The translations under genes were made by a program, and so were the position numbers. From NCBI RefSeq assembly GCF_017562075.2, contig NC_054082.1, positions 52,648,181 through 52,712,180 on the forward strand: a stretch of DNA of 64,000 nucleotides, read 5' to 3'. The notes under the pieces were generated by a model. That model saw nothing but the letters and a program-made list of their open reading frames with translations. It did not search any database and was not told the DNA's origin. The DNA comes from Anopheles merus (taxonomy: Eukaryota; Arthropoda; Insecta; Diptera; Culicidae). Below are positions 1 through 13,047 of the stretch, in pieces. How positions within the stretch are numbered: position 1 is the stretch's first letter; every line of letters begins with the position of its first letter.

Positions 1-173
1 AGCCCCTGTTAAGTGCCATTTAGTTGTTGTCCATGTGCTTTGTTCTGTACTATACGGATTAGTTAAATTATCGTGACTTACTTTGAATCTTTTTTTGGGT
101 TTGCCGTTTCGGTTTCGTGTGCAATTCAGTACCGCATTTTGTAGCTGTGTAGTGAGTGTGTGTAAAATAAACA

Positions 174-1771
174 ATGTCAAAACCGAACGTTCTAGTCCTT
201 GGAGGTAATTTACTGGGGAATTAATCCTGGAACGTGGTGGCTCAAAAGTGCGGGGGTGTGAAGCAACAATCTCGTTGCGCAACAACACTTCCTGCAATCC
301 GGACTGCCGACCGCTCATAATTAAGTTAATGTCACATAATTGCTACCCGTGATCGATATTCTGCGCAGCCTGCGTTCGCAAGACCGCGCTGTCGGCAGAC
401 TCGTTTTCCCTCTACCGCAAAGCCGGTTCTGAAGCGATAAACACGGTTCAATGCCATCACCGCTGTGCCGTCGATCAATCTCTGATCTTCTGCTTCGAGT
501 GATTCGCTTTTAAAGAACGTTTTGCTTTTCTTTCTTTGTTTCATACCCCTCTGCCCACCGCAACATGCAGGATGCGGATTTATTGGACGGCATCTAGTGG
601 ATCATCTGGTTGCGAATGATCTAGCGGGACGCATTAAAGTGGTCGATAAGACACCGCCACTAATGGCGTGGCTTAACAGCAGACACACGCAAGCATTCGC
701 GGACGCACGGGTCGAGTTTGCGAGTGCCAATTTGATCAATCCAACCTCGTGCCAAAATGCGTTCCGAATGGAGGAGGAAGGAGGAGAGAAGGAGGAGGAG
801 AAACAGGAGCAAACGGTCGGAGGATGTTGGGACTATGTGATAAACTGTGCGGCCGAAACGAAACCCGGCCAAACGGATCCCGTCTACCAGGAGGGCATAC
901 TGAAGCTAAGCTTAAACTGTGCAACAGAGGCTGTGAAGTGTAAGGCTAAGCGCTACCTTGAACTGAGTACTGGCAGTATGTGCTCCGACGAGAAGGTGCC
1001 GCAAAAGGAGGACTGCCCCATCGAGCCCTGGACGATGGTGGGCAAGTACAAGGCGAAGGTCGAGCAGGAGCTTATCGCCATAAAGGATTTGCCTTACACC
1101 ATATTGAGACTGCCGATATGCTATGGCGTAGGAGACCGGAAAGGGCTGAGTACGTGCCTGGAGCGTTCAGGCAACGCGCTCCACACAACCGTTCGATTGC
1201 ATTTCAATCGTTTACGTTTCGTTTCGTTTTAGCACCGCGTATTATTATAGCAGGGATTTACAAGCATCTCGGGGAAACGATGAAGCTACTCTGGACCGGC
1301 ACGATGAAGATGAACGTGGTGCACGTAGAGGACGTGTGTGGCAGCATTTGGGAGTTGCTGCAAACCGATCGCACGCTGCACGAAACGATCAACGTGTGCG
1401 ATGACAGTGACGCTACCCAGGGACTGATCAGCGAGCTGCTAGCCGAGATGTTCGGCATCAAGATCGATTACTGGGGCGTTACGATGTCCAATATGACGAA
1501 GCTCGATATGGCGGGTGCTATCGAGGAGATTAACGACCGTCACCTTGGACCGTGGGCCGAGCTGTGCCAGCGGGACGGTGTGCAAAATACACCGCTCACG
1601 CCGTACATGGACCAGGAGCTGCTCTTTCAGAAGCATCTGCATCTGAGCAACGAGAAGCTTAAATCGTACGGGTACAAGCTGCGCCGTCCCCGGATCACGA
1701 GGGAACTGCTAGAGGAGATAGTGCAGGATTTCATCGATATGGGCCATTTTCCGCGTACCTTGCTAGGCTGA
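174..1771 (+). CDS. Extended SDR (NAD-dependent epimerase/dehydratase family), 3 exons
   Basis: Spliced model join(174..204, 571..1149, 1233..1771), 382 residues. Exon 1 gives MSKPNVLVLGG and joins to CGFIGRHLVDHL, rebuilding the Rossmann glycine motif GGCGFIG (residues 10-16). Introns are 205-570 (GTAATT...CAG) and 1150-1232 (GTACGT...TTTTAG); joining across the second gives GLTPRIIIAGIYKHL, typical of the substrate-binding half of epimerases. The domain runs the full length with no signal peptide or membrane segment, so a cytosolic NAD(P)-dependent sugar or sterol-type oxidoreductase is likely; the substrate cannot be told. At the usual YxxxK position I read TMVGK followed by YKAKVEQE, so the catalytic tyrosine may be missing or shifted. 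A glutamate-rich insert (about residues 77-90) interrupts the early domain. The ATG at 174 follows an A-rich context. Confidence 0.85.
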
Positions 1772-2342
1772 GGCGTATTTACTATTCGTTTGCAGTAGTT
1801 CCACTAGCGCTTGGCCAGCGCATCCATTATATACGTATTCTTATCTGTTATACATACACTAGTACGATCTCGTGGTGGATTTGGCTTCACGTCCAAACAA
1901 AGCAGCATTCAGAATCCTACGAAAGAGAAAGGTAGGAAGAAAAGACTAGATAACGTAAATTGTACACTAATGATGGGAAAGTCATACCTTAACGCCAAGC
2001 GTACATAATGAGGTGCTACAGACAGCGATCGATGTACACGACAACTTCCCCCAGATGATCTCCGGCACCGCGATCTTAATGGAAGTGTACTTCTCTTTTT
2101 ATCACCATTCCAATCGGTGCTACGAGTGTGATTATCACTAGCTTAACTAAAGCGACGACGATGGAACAAAATTGATCCAATAACTTGTACGCGTGTGTGA
2201 GTAGAAACCGCATAATTTGTGGAAATCTAATCTACGGATTGTATTATATAGCGTTTTGTTTGAAATGTACCATGTGCCTAAACAAAATTTTATCATAAAA
2301 GATACAAAAGCGCATAGCGGCCGCGGCGATTATATTTGAATC

Positions 2343-2348
2343 AATAAA
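2343..2348 (+). terminator. Candidate polyadenylation signal of the SDR gene
   Basis: AATAAA lies about 570 bases after the stop codon in otherwise non-coding DNA. It would give a 3' UTR of about 600 bases. No cleavage site can be read directly. Confidence 0.45.
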
Positions 2349-2359
2349 GTATACATGCC

Positions 2360-4915
2360 TGCATAAACTTACACATTTCGCTTTCCATTTCGGCATTGAA
2401 ATCAGACTCTCTTCGAAGCATTATAAATATCTTTCAGATAGAGTTCTTCTTTATTCGTAGCACATTAGTTAGAGATAATCTGTCGCCACCAATCGGCGCT
2501 TAGAGTTCCTTCCCGTGTTTCGGTATGGTTCATTTATCGTTAATTTTTGTGAACTTGTGAAAATGACACCGATGCAAAGATTTTAATCCAGAAAAGCGTC
2601 ATTTAGCATCGTCGTGTACACACGACACACTATTTTGGAGAGATTCGTGGTGTTTAGTCTCAAGAGCGTTATCAATGAACAACATAAACTACTGTGCATG
2701 TGGTGCATCCTCGATGCATTGAGTGCATGTAACGTACAAACGCACGGGGGACACTGACAATGGCATTTCGAGCCGCGCAGGTAAAATGGTGCAGCGTCAT
2801 ACAATTCCCTTTACGGAAATGTGATTCAACTGCTTTCACTTAGTAGTCCCTCTCGCACACCACAATCATGCACGTAAGCGTAAGGACACGCCATATGCAA
2901 TTGTGCTGATGGTTCATGATCCACACTCCTTGATGATCCACAGAAGGATGTTGTATAAATATGTCTCGAATCTTACGCACTCCTTTGTAAGTAAATTTAC
3001 TCCTAACCTAAGAAACTGTTGAAACGTGAAAATATGGCTCTTGCACTGATGCAGTCGATGATGCAGCTAAATGGCTGGTGGTTTTGCTTATGATTTTGTT
3101 ATGTTGGGAATTGAAATTAGCATGCGAAGATGATACTATCAAAAGTTCACTTAATGCAGATTACGCTGATCGTAGAGCCATTGAACAATGTGTTAGTACG
3201 CTGCTGGTTTTAGCTAAAAGATGAAAGAAAATGACCGGAAGTGAGATGTATCCTTCGCGTTATCCTGCACATAAACATTGGGTTAAGAACTATGTTAACA
3301 AACTTGCAATCCATTCATAAGTGGATGTTGATTCGAATATGCGTAAGTGCGAATAACGCGTCATCTTGTCTAGTTTTTGGTATGCATTTTGCGCAACTGT
3401 TTCATAAATAGATGAATTGATACCAAAAAGCATCCACTTTTTTCGTAAAAGATGTTAACAGTAGTTTCCTTACTTTTGTTTCATTATGAACTTTCCTATG
3501 GTTTGGGATTTTTGTTTGCTAATTGATGCCATTCTATTGAAAACAATGTTTGCTGCCTGCCACTGATTGTATTTTGTTTTTGTTTGTATTAAAAAAGCAT
3601 TCTTCACAATTGTATGACGCAAGTGAATGATCAATAATTTAGTATAGGTTTTATCTGTTCCGTATTTAGACTTTTTCCAAATGATCCTGCGCATTTGTTT
3701 GGTGGTTGTAATCCCCTCTCCTTATTCTTTTAAACGTTAAGATCAAAGATCGAGAGAAGAATGGTGCTTACATTATATTAATGCTTTTTTTAATTATCTT
3801 ACTGATCTATCTGAATTAATGAAGTACAATTCGCTTGACGCTTTTTTCCCTTTCGACACATTAGTAACAAGACAGTAAAATAAAAACATATACCATTGAC
3901 GATTGAACCAAAGGAAAGGGTAAGGTATCCTGGACATGAAGTTGTAGACGGCGAAACAATTGCAATTTTCCATTGGCTATGGGCGGTGGATTTGAGATTA
4001 AATGTGTCTATCCACATTCTCTCCTTTTCTGCTGCCACTTTCTGCCAGAGTTAATTCACCAGTTAATCCATCTTCGGCAGATCGCACTTTTTTTTATTAA
4101 TATTATTACTTAACTACATTGGTCTATATAATACGTAAGTGTAATCGATTGAAACAAAACAAACTCATATAACGTATAATGCTAAGCATAATTAATCGTC
4201 TCTTGCTGTTTTAAAAACGTTGATAACGAAGTTTCACAAACTAACCGCACAAAGAGACAATTGTAACAATATGTAAATAGGTAAAACATGAATTGCCTCT
4301 CTCTTAAACATTTACGAACAAACAAATAAACAAAAATATTGTTTTTTTAAAGACATATTGATGAACGGTAGATTAATTGAAATTGAAAGATAAACACTGG
4401 ATAGTACCATCACAAAACCATTATTGCACGCGCACCGTAACTATTTACCTTTCTTTTTAATAGTTGCATCTGATGCAAATATGTTATCATTTTCATCGGA
4501 ATTAAATCAACGACGGAATAAAACAGATGATGCAAGAGCGTTTCCAAATATGACACGTAAGCGATTGTATAGGATAGGATAGGTTTGTGTAAGTATATCT
4601 GGAGCTATGTGTGTCGCTGGGTGAATAGGTAAAAATGGTAAAATTGTGACAAAACTACCCATTCGTAATCTTCCCACACTGTTTTCACCATCGTTCGCAG
4701 CAACACCGCGGGTGGGAGATTAAGGTGCAGATTATTGCAATAGTTTTTCAAACGAAGCTTGCAGGACGACGAATTGTTTCTTTGTGTGTTTTACCCAATA
4801 CGGCATAGAGATACGATTTTCGATCGTTTTGCGACGGACTGTACCGCCCATTACTACATATTGATGGTGCCTATGCCCTTGGCGGAGAGGTAAACCGAAC
4901 CCAGCACGAGAATCT
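2360..4915. other. Convergent intergenic region / 3' UTRs
   Basis: AT-rich DNA between the convergent SDR and calcineurin B genes. I see no open frame with protein-like composition, no repeat shared with other parts of the window and no RNA gene. Part of 4.09-4.91 kb is probably the calcineurin B 3' UTR: TTTATT near 4093 would be AATAAA on the minus strand. Confidence 0.5.
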
Positions 4916-7209
4916 TTAGACGTCCACGACCATCTTTTTATGAATATCGGTGTTGCCCACCACCGAACAGAACTCGTCAAACGATATCTTGCCATCCTCG
5001 TCCTTGTCGGCGAACACGATCGTCTTGTCTACGATCTGCTGCAGTTGTGTATCCTTCAGATTGTTACCGACCATCATTTTTAACACCTGGATCCGGGCGT
5101 GTCGGTGTCAAGGGGGACGACGACGGATGCATGAAAGGAAATATGAGTTTTGTTGTTAAAAAATAATAAGAAGCTCGAGCAGATATTCTAACGTCGTTTG
5201 TGCTCGTGGTAACGTTGGCGGGCATGCATGGTATTCAAGGTAGCCCGGAACGATGAATGATTATTTTTAGCATTGATTCAACGTTCCCTAGCCGCGTAGT
5301 AGTAGTGTGGTAAAGATCGTTCGTTCGAGCGACGGCTACTTTTGGACGCTGTGCGGATAATATCGCGCTACATCAGTAGGCCCGTAATTTGCCCCGCTTA
5401 CCTGAAATAGTTCCCCATTCGAGATGTATCCATCGTTATCCATGTCATATATTCGGAAGGCAAATTTCAGCTTGGACAGTTTGTCGCCCTTTACGCTAAA
5501 CTGCGACACGCCCTGGATAAACTCCTTGAAATCGACCTCCCCATTGCCGTCCGCGTCGAAAATGTCGATCACACGCTGCACCAGCGGGTTTTGCTGCAGC
5601 TCTGGCAGGGACATAAACTCATCGATGCTGAGGGCGCCCGAATTGTCGAGATCCAGTTTCTTGAAGCGTTTGCCCAATCGACGGATTTCGTCCGCGTCAA
5701 CTGGAAATATTCGGAGAAGATGTTACCACATTAGAATGACCATGTAATGCACGGTTGGCAAAAAAAAACCCTCCGTACGGGTGCGAGATGTGATTTGGCC
5801 CATTGGAATTAGATTCTATTAGCACTAACGTCCGACGACACACCAGCTGCGGGCGACCACAGAAAGAAGATCCACTTCGTTCGCTGGATAAAAGGAAACT
5901 GAGAGATTGATCCCTATGTATCCAGCTGTGCAGGGGGCATGAGCGATCGTGTTAGTATGGATTGTCGCCGTTCCCATGGTAGCGCGTCCGCAAGCGTTTC
6001 AGCTAGCTAGTGGTGACCGGCCCACGCCGCTTTACCGTAACCGAGTGACAAATATCTGGCAGATGTAAATAATACCGAAAACGAGGGAGAAACAAAAACA
6101 TTGCGCTCGGCCAGCCACTGGGCAAAACACCGCGGCGATCGTGAGGGTGTGAATCGAGCGTTTGAATAAAATTAGCAACACATGCGCCATGCTGTCGGCA
6201 AGAGGAAAAATAAGTAACATTAAGAGAATACAAAGAGAAACATTCGGCAAATGTGCACTAACCGATTATCATATGATATAAATGGTTGTTGAATCGGTTT
6301 AATGGCTAAACGGCGCCTCATGAATAAGGGACAGTCAATATAGTGGTGGAACAATTATGGACATTTTACCAACATACTCATAATAAAATAAACCTAACGT
6401 TCTTGATGTCCGTAGCAAGATATCCGTATAGGATAAGTTGGAGAGCTGCAAACACAAGATAATGGATCTTGCATATTGAGGTCGTATGCGCCTTATTATT
6501 AGCGTCTTTTGCCACTGGGAAAATCGATAAACTCATGCTTGTTTCGAGAATAGCCGTATGCTTCTGGTGCTGCTGCCTGCTGCTGCCACCGCTGGCATAA
6601 CACACACGGTCATGCACAAAATCACATGAAAGGAGAGAGAACGCGCGCGTGTGTACACTACGGATGTTTCGTGGCCTACTGCTACGCGCTGATCCCACCT
6701 ATGATACGCGTGTTTTTCTTTCTTCACGCGTTATGTAGCGCAATTGTTCTTTCGTCTAATAGAATGCACTGCACTTACAAAATGGGTTCGAGGTTGGCCT
6801 AAAAAATCGTATAATAGTTACTTACAGTTTGAGCAGAGCTCCATCGGTAGCGAGGTTTCATTTCCCTGTAAGTGAAAGATACCATAGTTGAGTTAATTTG
6901 GTTGTTTCAACCGAGGAGTCAGTCAGGCCGTCGTTCAATCGAAATTGTTGTACAGGTAAGAGGGCGCCATAATACCTTTGGATCTAGGGCGATCTGGGCT
7001 CAAGCTATAGTAAAATTTTCAATGCCCCTAGACATTGCACCAAGGTATACTGGTGTAGTAAAACTCATCTGATTGTACGACGCAAAGGTTTGACACAGTT
7101 TTGGGAATCGTACAATTGCACCATTTTCTCCCTTTTTCCTTCGATCGTAAACCGATATGAACTCGAAAATTTGCACATGTAAAAATGAGACATGAATTTT
7201 ACCTACCAT
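4916..7209 (-). CDS. CanB2: Calcineurin B regulatory subunit
   Basis: Model complement(join(4916..5086, 5402..5700, 6826..6865, 7207..7209)), 170 residues, exactly the usual length of calcineurin B. Exon 1 codes only the initiator Met (ATG followed by GTAGGT). Exon 2 begins GNETSLPMELCSN, giving an MGNxxS-type N-myristoylation signal. Four EF hands follow: DLDNSGALSIDE, DADGNGEVDFKE, DMDNDGYISNGE and DKDEDGKISFDE, all with intact calcium ligands; the protein ends HKKMVVDV. It is the Ca-binding subunit of the serine/threonine phosphatase calcineurin (PP2B) and supports the catalytic A subunit at membranes and in the cytosol. Insects often carry two near-identical B genes, so the paralogue assignment (CanB versus CanB2) is uncertain, while the family is certain. 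Confidence 0.93.
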
Positions 7210-8050
7210 TTCTTGATCTGTTGCTCGATACTATGGCTTCTCGAAAGACGCTGCTCGTTGCCTACGGCTAGGGCTCCTAACTATGACTTGGGCACGTACT
7301 TTAAGCTGTCCTGATTACAGGATACCAAATCGGGGCCACAAATTCGCCAAAACACAGAACCACACACGGGCTATGGTAATTGCAAGGGATTTTTTGCGTG
7401 AGCTTAGAAGAAGATTCGCTACGACCGAAAACGACGAGGAATAGCGTTGCACACACACACTCTCAGCGTAACGACGTTGGACCGTTCAATGCGCACTCAA
7501 CACACCCCCACGAATGCGGCGACGAGTATTTTACACACACACACTCCCGTAGACTTACAATTCTACCCTACAAGGGCTGGGTGACCCAGCGAACAATTCG
7601 TTCGAGCAGTTATTTTACCGAGCTTGGTCGAGCAAGGTTGACGTTGCGAGGTTGAAGTGACATTTGCTCGAAAATGTTTTATTTTTTACACATCTGCTCG
7701 ACTAATACTCGATACGCCTAAAATTGTGCATTTTTGTGTGATCAAGTGTGTTGAAAGAGCCAAGATGTTGTGTGTTCGTAAATTTCCAACTTCCAACTAA
7801 ATTTCTTCTATCGATGGATGTTGCAGTCGAGCTGATTTTACATTGATAGCTTTGGCTTTTGATGAAAAACGAAAGATAAATTTGTGTAACGTTATTTTGT
7901 ATAAAAAAATATTTTTCAAGTGTGAAATAACTTTATGACCAATTATAACGTTTATAACGTTATTTCTCGGCGAATCCAGAAGAAAGAAACAAAAAGGTGA
8001 ATCAAAGTCAATTTTAAATGGCCTTTTCTAAATACCCCTATACTGGTGCA

Positions 8051-8480
8051 GTTTAAGGGAAGTTTAGGGCTTGGAAAGTGCCACAAATCCACTAAACGAC
8101 CCCCAAATAGGGCCTAAGGGCCGTGAAAACTCTTTTTTGCATGCGATTTCATCGGATGGCCTTTCAAAATTTTATATGGGATTTGACAGATAACGTCGAA
8201 CGTGCGATTCGTCCGAATCGTACGAGTCGCACGTCCGACGTTATCTGTAAAATCTCACATATAATTTTTCTGATAAAATCGCATCGGATCAGCGTTGCCA
8301 CCACCCTAAACGGCTCAAGCTTTCAACCTAAAAGGAATCTAAAAAGACTTCGTTTAGAAGACGGTAAATGACTGGTGCATTTTAAAATAGTTAAAAAGCT
8401 GGTGGCGCCATCTGTTGGTGAGATACTCAGCCTGTGGAACTTTCCTCGCTCTGAGTGTTTTCTCATTCCCTCTGTTCTGT
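8051..8480 (+). repeat. Dispersed repeat, copy A, interrupted by a palindromic insert
   Basis: Stretches CCACAAATCCACTAAACG, AAAGACTTCGTTTAG and CTGGTGGCGCCATCTGTTGG recur in the same order, inverted, at 18.12-18.44 kb. The alignable unit is about 300 bases once insertions are removed. Copy A is split by the palindromic element at 8141-8285; copy B is split by a small retroposon. Boundaries are approximate and I do not recognise the family. Confidence 0.65.
8141..8285. mobile_element. Near-perfect palindrome, foldback/MITE-like
   Basis: The left arm (reading ATGCGATTT, then ACAGATAACGTCG, then ACGTGCGA) is repeated as reverse complement on the right, with the centre near 8213 at CGATTCGTCCGAATCG. 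About 145 bases fold almost completely on themselves with a 2-base loop. It sits inside the dispersed repeat, where copy B at 18 kb lacks it, so it is a later insertion. There is no coding capacity. Superfamily unknown. Confidence 0.65.
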
Positions 8481-10457
8481 TGTATAGTTTCACATCGAAG
8501 TTATGCGTCGCTAAGATAAGAACAAATACAGTCTTTCCCCGAGTTACGCGAATAATGCACTTCAGGGACATTCGCGTTGGTCGACTAACACGTTTTCAGC
8601 AAAATTATCACAATAGGTTTTATTTAACAAAATGTCCTCCACTATTAAAATGTTGAAGGTGTGCTACATTAATTTCAACAGTGCCAAAAGGGCTTCAGTA
8701 CCAACATTTTCAGATAAAACATTGAAGAGAATAACTTATGTTTTATCTAAAAATAGTTAAATATATTAAATAAAGAGTAAGCAAGCACTGATAAGTAGTT
8801 ATATTTAAAATAATGCGGTGAGTTCCGCTACATAAAACGAGCAGAAAGAAAAAAACAACAACATTGTAGCACCGTGTTGTAGCACACTAAAACCAATGTT
8901 TTTCACTTGGTACTATTTTTAATTGCGAGACTACACGATGAAAAAGTATCGCTATATATTGAAATTATTATTTTAAAAAGCGAGTATCTGGGTAGAATAC
9001 AATCTCTCAAGTGTCAGATGCAGAAATCAGGAGTTTAATTTGTTATTATTAGATTTCGTACCCAGCAACCATAAAGGCGTATAAGCCGTAAAAGGTCAAA
9101 AATCGTTTGGTTGTGGTCACTATCATTGGCCAACATCCTGTCCCAGCTATATCTAACGTACCAACCACACTTTCCTACAATATCAGCCAATAATACAGTC
9201 GGTATAAAGTGCCTTGCGGTTTACGATGCTGTCTTAAATATCCCAAGTAACGAAACAGAGATGCTATATTTTAGTTATGTATGTATTGTGTCTGTATTTC
9301 AACAGGACGGCGCACCGAATCATTCGATGAAACGCCCAAGTGTGGTTTACGTAGAATCTAACCGCTTTTATCGATAGGACTTAAAAGCCTTCTAGCTTCC
9401 TGGATCACAAAAAGGAACAACTTTCATGTATTGTTATACATTTAAGCAATTTAGGACCAACATTAAGTGAGCACTATGACCATTTTAAGAAGCTCTTTTT
9501 AAAGATATCTAACACGAGATGCCGATTGCACTGGTGCGTATCGTATGCGATTTTATTGAACAATAGAATATTCATCGCACAGTAAAGGGATGATTCATGT
9601 TAATATTTCGTAGAAATATAATAACAATGAACAAAACAATAATTCAAAACGTTTCTTAACAAATACTGCTTCAATGAAATTAGATCAGGAAAGGATATCT
9701 TGCATGTTCAAGTTTTCCAGTGACGAAGGAGTTCATAAGGATCAAAGTAACTTTAAATTGTTTGACAGACAGACAAGATTCAGTTTAAAGTGTTTCCAAG
9801 CTTATTGAATACCCTGTACAGTTAGATCCTGGGTTGCACGGTTTTGAACCTACACGAATTAAGAGCCACGCGGCCCATTTATAGGTAATTTATAATTTTT
9901 GAAATAAATTGTTCCAGTATCACACAAAAGTTATTAAAAGTATAATAAATATTTTTGAACTAAAATTTTTAACTGCTAAAAAAATCTGGTTGTTTTCTGT
10001 TCTAATCGGATCATATAATTAATTTGGTATTTATATACTGAATTAGATCTTAGGGCCGATTATGTGAGTCAAACGGAAAAGTGTCAAACAAACCCATTCC
10101 AAACAATCCAAAAATTTTGGGCCAATTATGCGACTTGAGTGCTAAAGAAAATTTCAAAACTGCTGATTTTATATTACTAGTTAATTTTGCGCAGATACAG
10201 GATTATGCAAGATAATTTCTGGGGTATTTAATAACTTTAGGATGCGTGCAACGGAACTGATCCCAAACCTATGCTGGTTCTTAAACTGATCAAGATTGCA
10301 TATCAGTCCTGGAACAGATCAGGACCCCCATCTAGGTCCTGATACTGTTGCATTTTTAATTCGTCTCCAATTATAGTGCCAGAACCTGTCTCAGTCAAGG
10401 AACTATCCAGTCCAGTGGTTTTCCTATTTGTTTTGTTTTTTCGTTGGCGGGTCCTGC

Positions 10458-10602
10458 CAATAGTACCGTCAACTCGGACGAATAAATGAAATGAAATGAA
10501 ACTCGGACGACATAACAACATCCCCTTTGTGGGACCAAGTCTCGCAATCTAAGCAAGGATTGAATATCCGGCTGCGTGGTGTTTTAAAAAGTATTGAAAG
10601 CC
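10458..10602 (+). mobile_element. Degenerate tRNA-derived SINE fragment
   Basis: It contains head (TACCGTCAACTCG), middle (GCAAGGATTG, TATCCGGCTGCGTGG) and distal (GAAAGCCTGTA) blocks of the same SINE found at 11.05-11.28 kb, in plus orientation. A short local duplication around ACTCGGACGA, separated by GAAAT repeats, disturbs the head. Confidence 0.55.
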
Positions 10603-11054
10603 TGTACAACCCACCGCGATATGCTCTGATTAGTCTAGTAAATTTCATTTCGACTTCAACTCCTATCAGCAATACGACCGGGTCGCTCCAAACACCGGCC
10701 AGCAATGAAGCTCATATTAACAATAGTAGATTGGACTTATTGAAACTTTGAACCTCTAAACTGTATTTGATACGTTATAATTCTTATATGTTTATACAAT
10801 TACGATCCACTCTTCCAAAAAGCTTGGAGAAGATGACACGCCGAAACTCAAAATTAAACTATATGGTTCTGCGGAGGTTCTAAAAGCACATTAATGTTAT
10901 TACAGCCAAATTCCCAAATGCAAGATCTAGTTATTATCTTTATTTATTTTTTATTATCATTTCTAATGCCGTTCTATATTGTTCTATGCAAGGCAGATAT
11001 GAGATTGATTGTGTGTGAAAATTATACATTGCGTTCCTTACATATTAATTTAAA

Positions 11055-11277
11055 AATATTCTTCTTCTTCTTCTTCTATTTGGCGTAAAAAACCAAACAA
11101 CCCTACGCGCACATGCCGGCCTATACAGGCTTTCGAGACTTAATTCATTACTACACAGCCGGATAGTCAATCCTTGCTACGGGGAGACGGTACATTCTAG
11201 GTTTGAACCAATGATGGGCATGTTCTTAAGTCGTACGAGTTGCCGACTGTACCACGGGGCCGTCCCCACTAATTTCA
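11055..11277 (-). mobile_element. tRNA-derived SINE, subfamily with AGCAAGGATTGAC body
   Basis: Read on the minus strand it opens with a tRNA-like head (TGGTACAGTCG as A-box region, GGTTCAAAC as B box), then a body containing AGCAAGGATTGACTATCCGG, and ends in a (GAA)n tail, seen as TTCTTCTTC on the plus strand near 11060. This is the structure of a Pol III SINE. Its resemblance to the Anopheles SINE200 class is from memory and not tested. Confidence 0.75.
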
Positions 11278-13047
11278 AGATACAAGTATCAAAACTCGTA
11301 TAAAATTCATATAAAAAGTAAGGATATTTTAAAGCAAATACTTCTGACAATACTTATTGATACGTTTTAGATTTACAAAAAAGTTTTCTGTGAGTTTACA
11401 AATTTAAAATATATTTATTTTAATCAATAGACTGATGGCTAAACAACTAAAATCATTAACATCTCTTTTATTTTTGTTTATTGAAATTCACCTTTCTAGT
11501 TCAAAATCTGATTAAAATGGTTGACTAACAACCGATAAAGGCCGAACAAGGGTTGTTGTGTTTAAAGGATTAAATGCACTTATCCTTAGCTGTCAGCTAT
11601 GGTGCTTATCGCGAAACAATTTTCACACCTTTCTCTACACTTTTTGTTGCTAAATCGAACCTCTGTTCAATCTGAATACCAGTACAACGTAATCTTTTTC
11701 TACGTTTAAATTCAAAACTTTGCAGTGCAAAAAATATTTTGCTTTCGTTTTACTTTCTTTAGAGGGCGTGGTTTGCAAAGGACAATGGATAGATAGTACC
11801 ATAAGCGAGGAGGGGAAAATTCTCAGCCCATTTCCATGGTCTAGCCTAAGCTTCTACGAGTTCGTTTAGATGCAACTATCTACCCTATATCAAATTGTGA
11901 TTTGCACTAATCAATAAAATAAACTAAACACACTAATCTTTATCCTATTAGCCACTCGTGCCATCGATAACCATGCGCTAGGTGATGATGACACGTGTCC
12001 GGGATTGGCGTGTGGCAAAGGAAGAGCATCATTTGAAAGTAATTGTGGGACTGTGGGACGGCATAAAGTGCCTCGGATGTTTTGCTCAATGGTGGTGGGC
12101 ACGAGGTTCCGTTTTCCCTCGAGCGAACAGAAAGTCATACCAGGGGGAGGAGAGCATATTCTCTTATCTACACCGAACCAGATTCTCAGCGTAGTTTTCA
12201 CTCGTCACGTTGGCTTATTTGTCACCTCAACGCAAAACGATGTGTCAAACACGTGCCATCGTCCAAATGAGACTGGTGTAATGAATTTAAATCGAGAATT
12301 TTGTACAAATAAAGTGTAGCCCGTTCATGTGATATCACTGGGAAAATGGATTAGTGAACGATGGCAATAGTAAGTCTTTATCTCGGCATTTTGGTTATTT
12401 TGAAGAGGGGTTTGATTTACAATTGATGATTTTTACTGCTACTACCTTCATGCACGTGTGTGGACATGCATCTGGTTAAAAAGAGATGAAAAAGAGCTCT
12501 TGTGTGTTTTTAATAGACAACTCTTCAGTTTACTGATACTGCTCACAGCACACATAATTCAAAAGATTGTGCATTAATCTTTTTATTTGGCAACAAGCCT
12601 AGACGGACAAGTTTTGCCTGATGAAACTGAAAAATATTAGAATAGTCAGTTTTTAAACCTGCGTATAAGTGGAAATCAATTTGAAACATTGTTTTCGGCC
12701 GCCTTCACGAAATATTCAGTTCCATAGTCGATAGGTGTAATTTTAAATACTGCAAAAAAACGTTATTAAATAAAATATTGCCAGCATCACAAATTGTGTC
12801 ATGTTATTATGAATAGAAGATAATAGTACACTCAACCTTTTTAAATTGCCAGTGAGGCCATCACCTAATTATAATTTAGTAGTACTGCAATTGCACTGGA
12901 ACAATAACATTTTTAGTAATAGCATAAAGTTATTATGTTAGTAACATGCATGTAATTGACATAATAACTTGCTGTCTTGACAATTCGACTGCGTGGTACT
13001 CAATAAATCAATAAGTTTGTTTATTATGTCAATAACGAGCAGTACCG

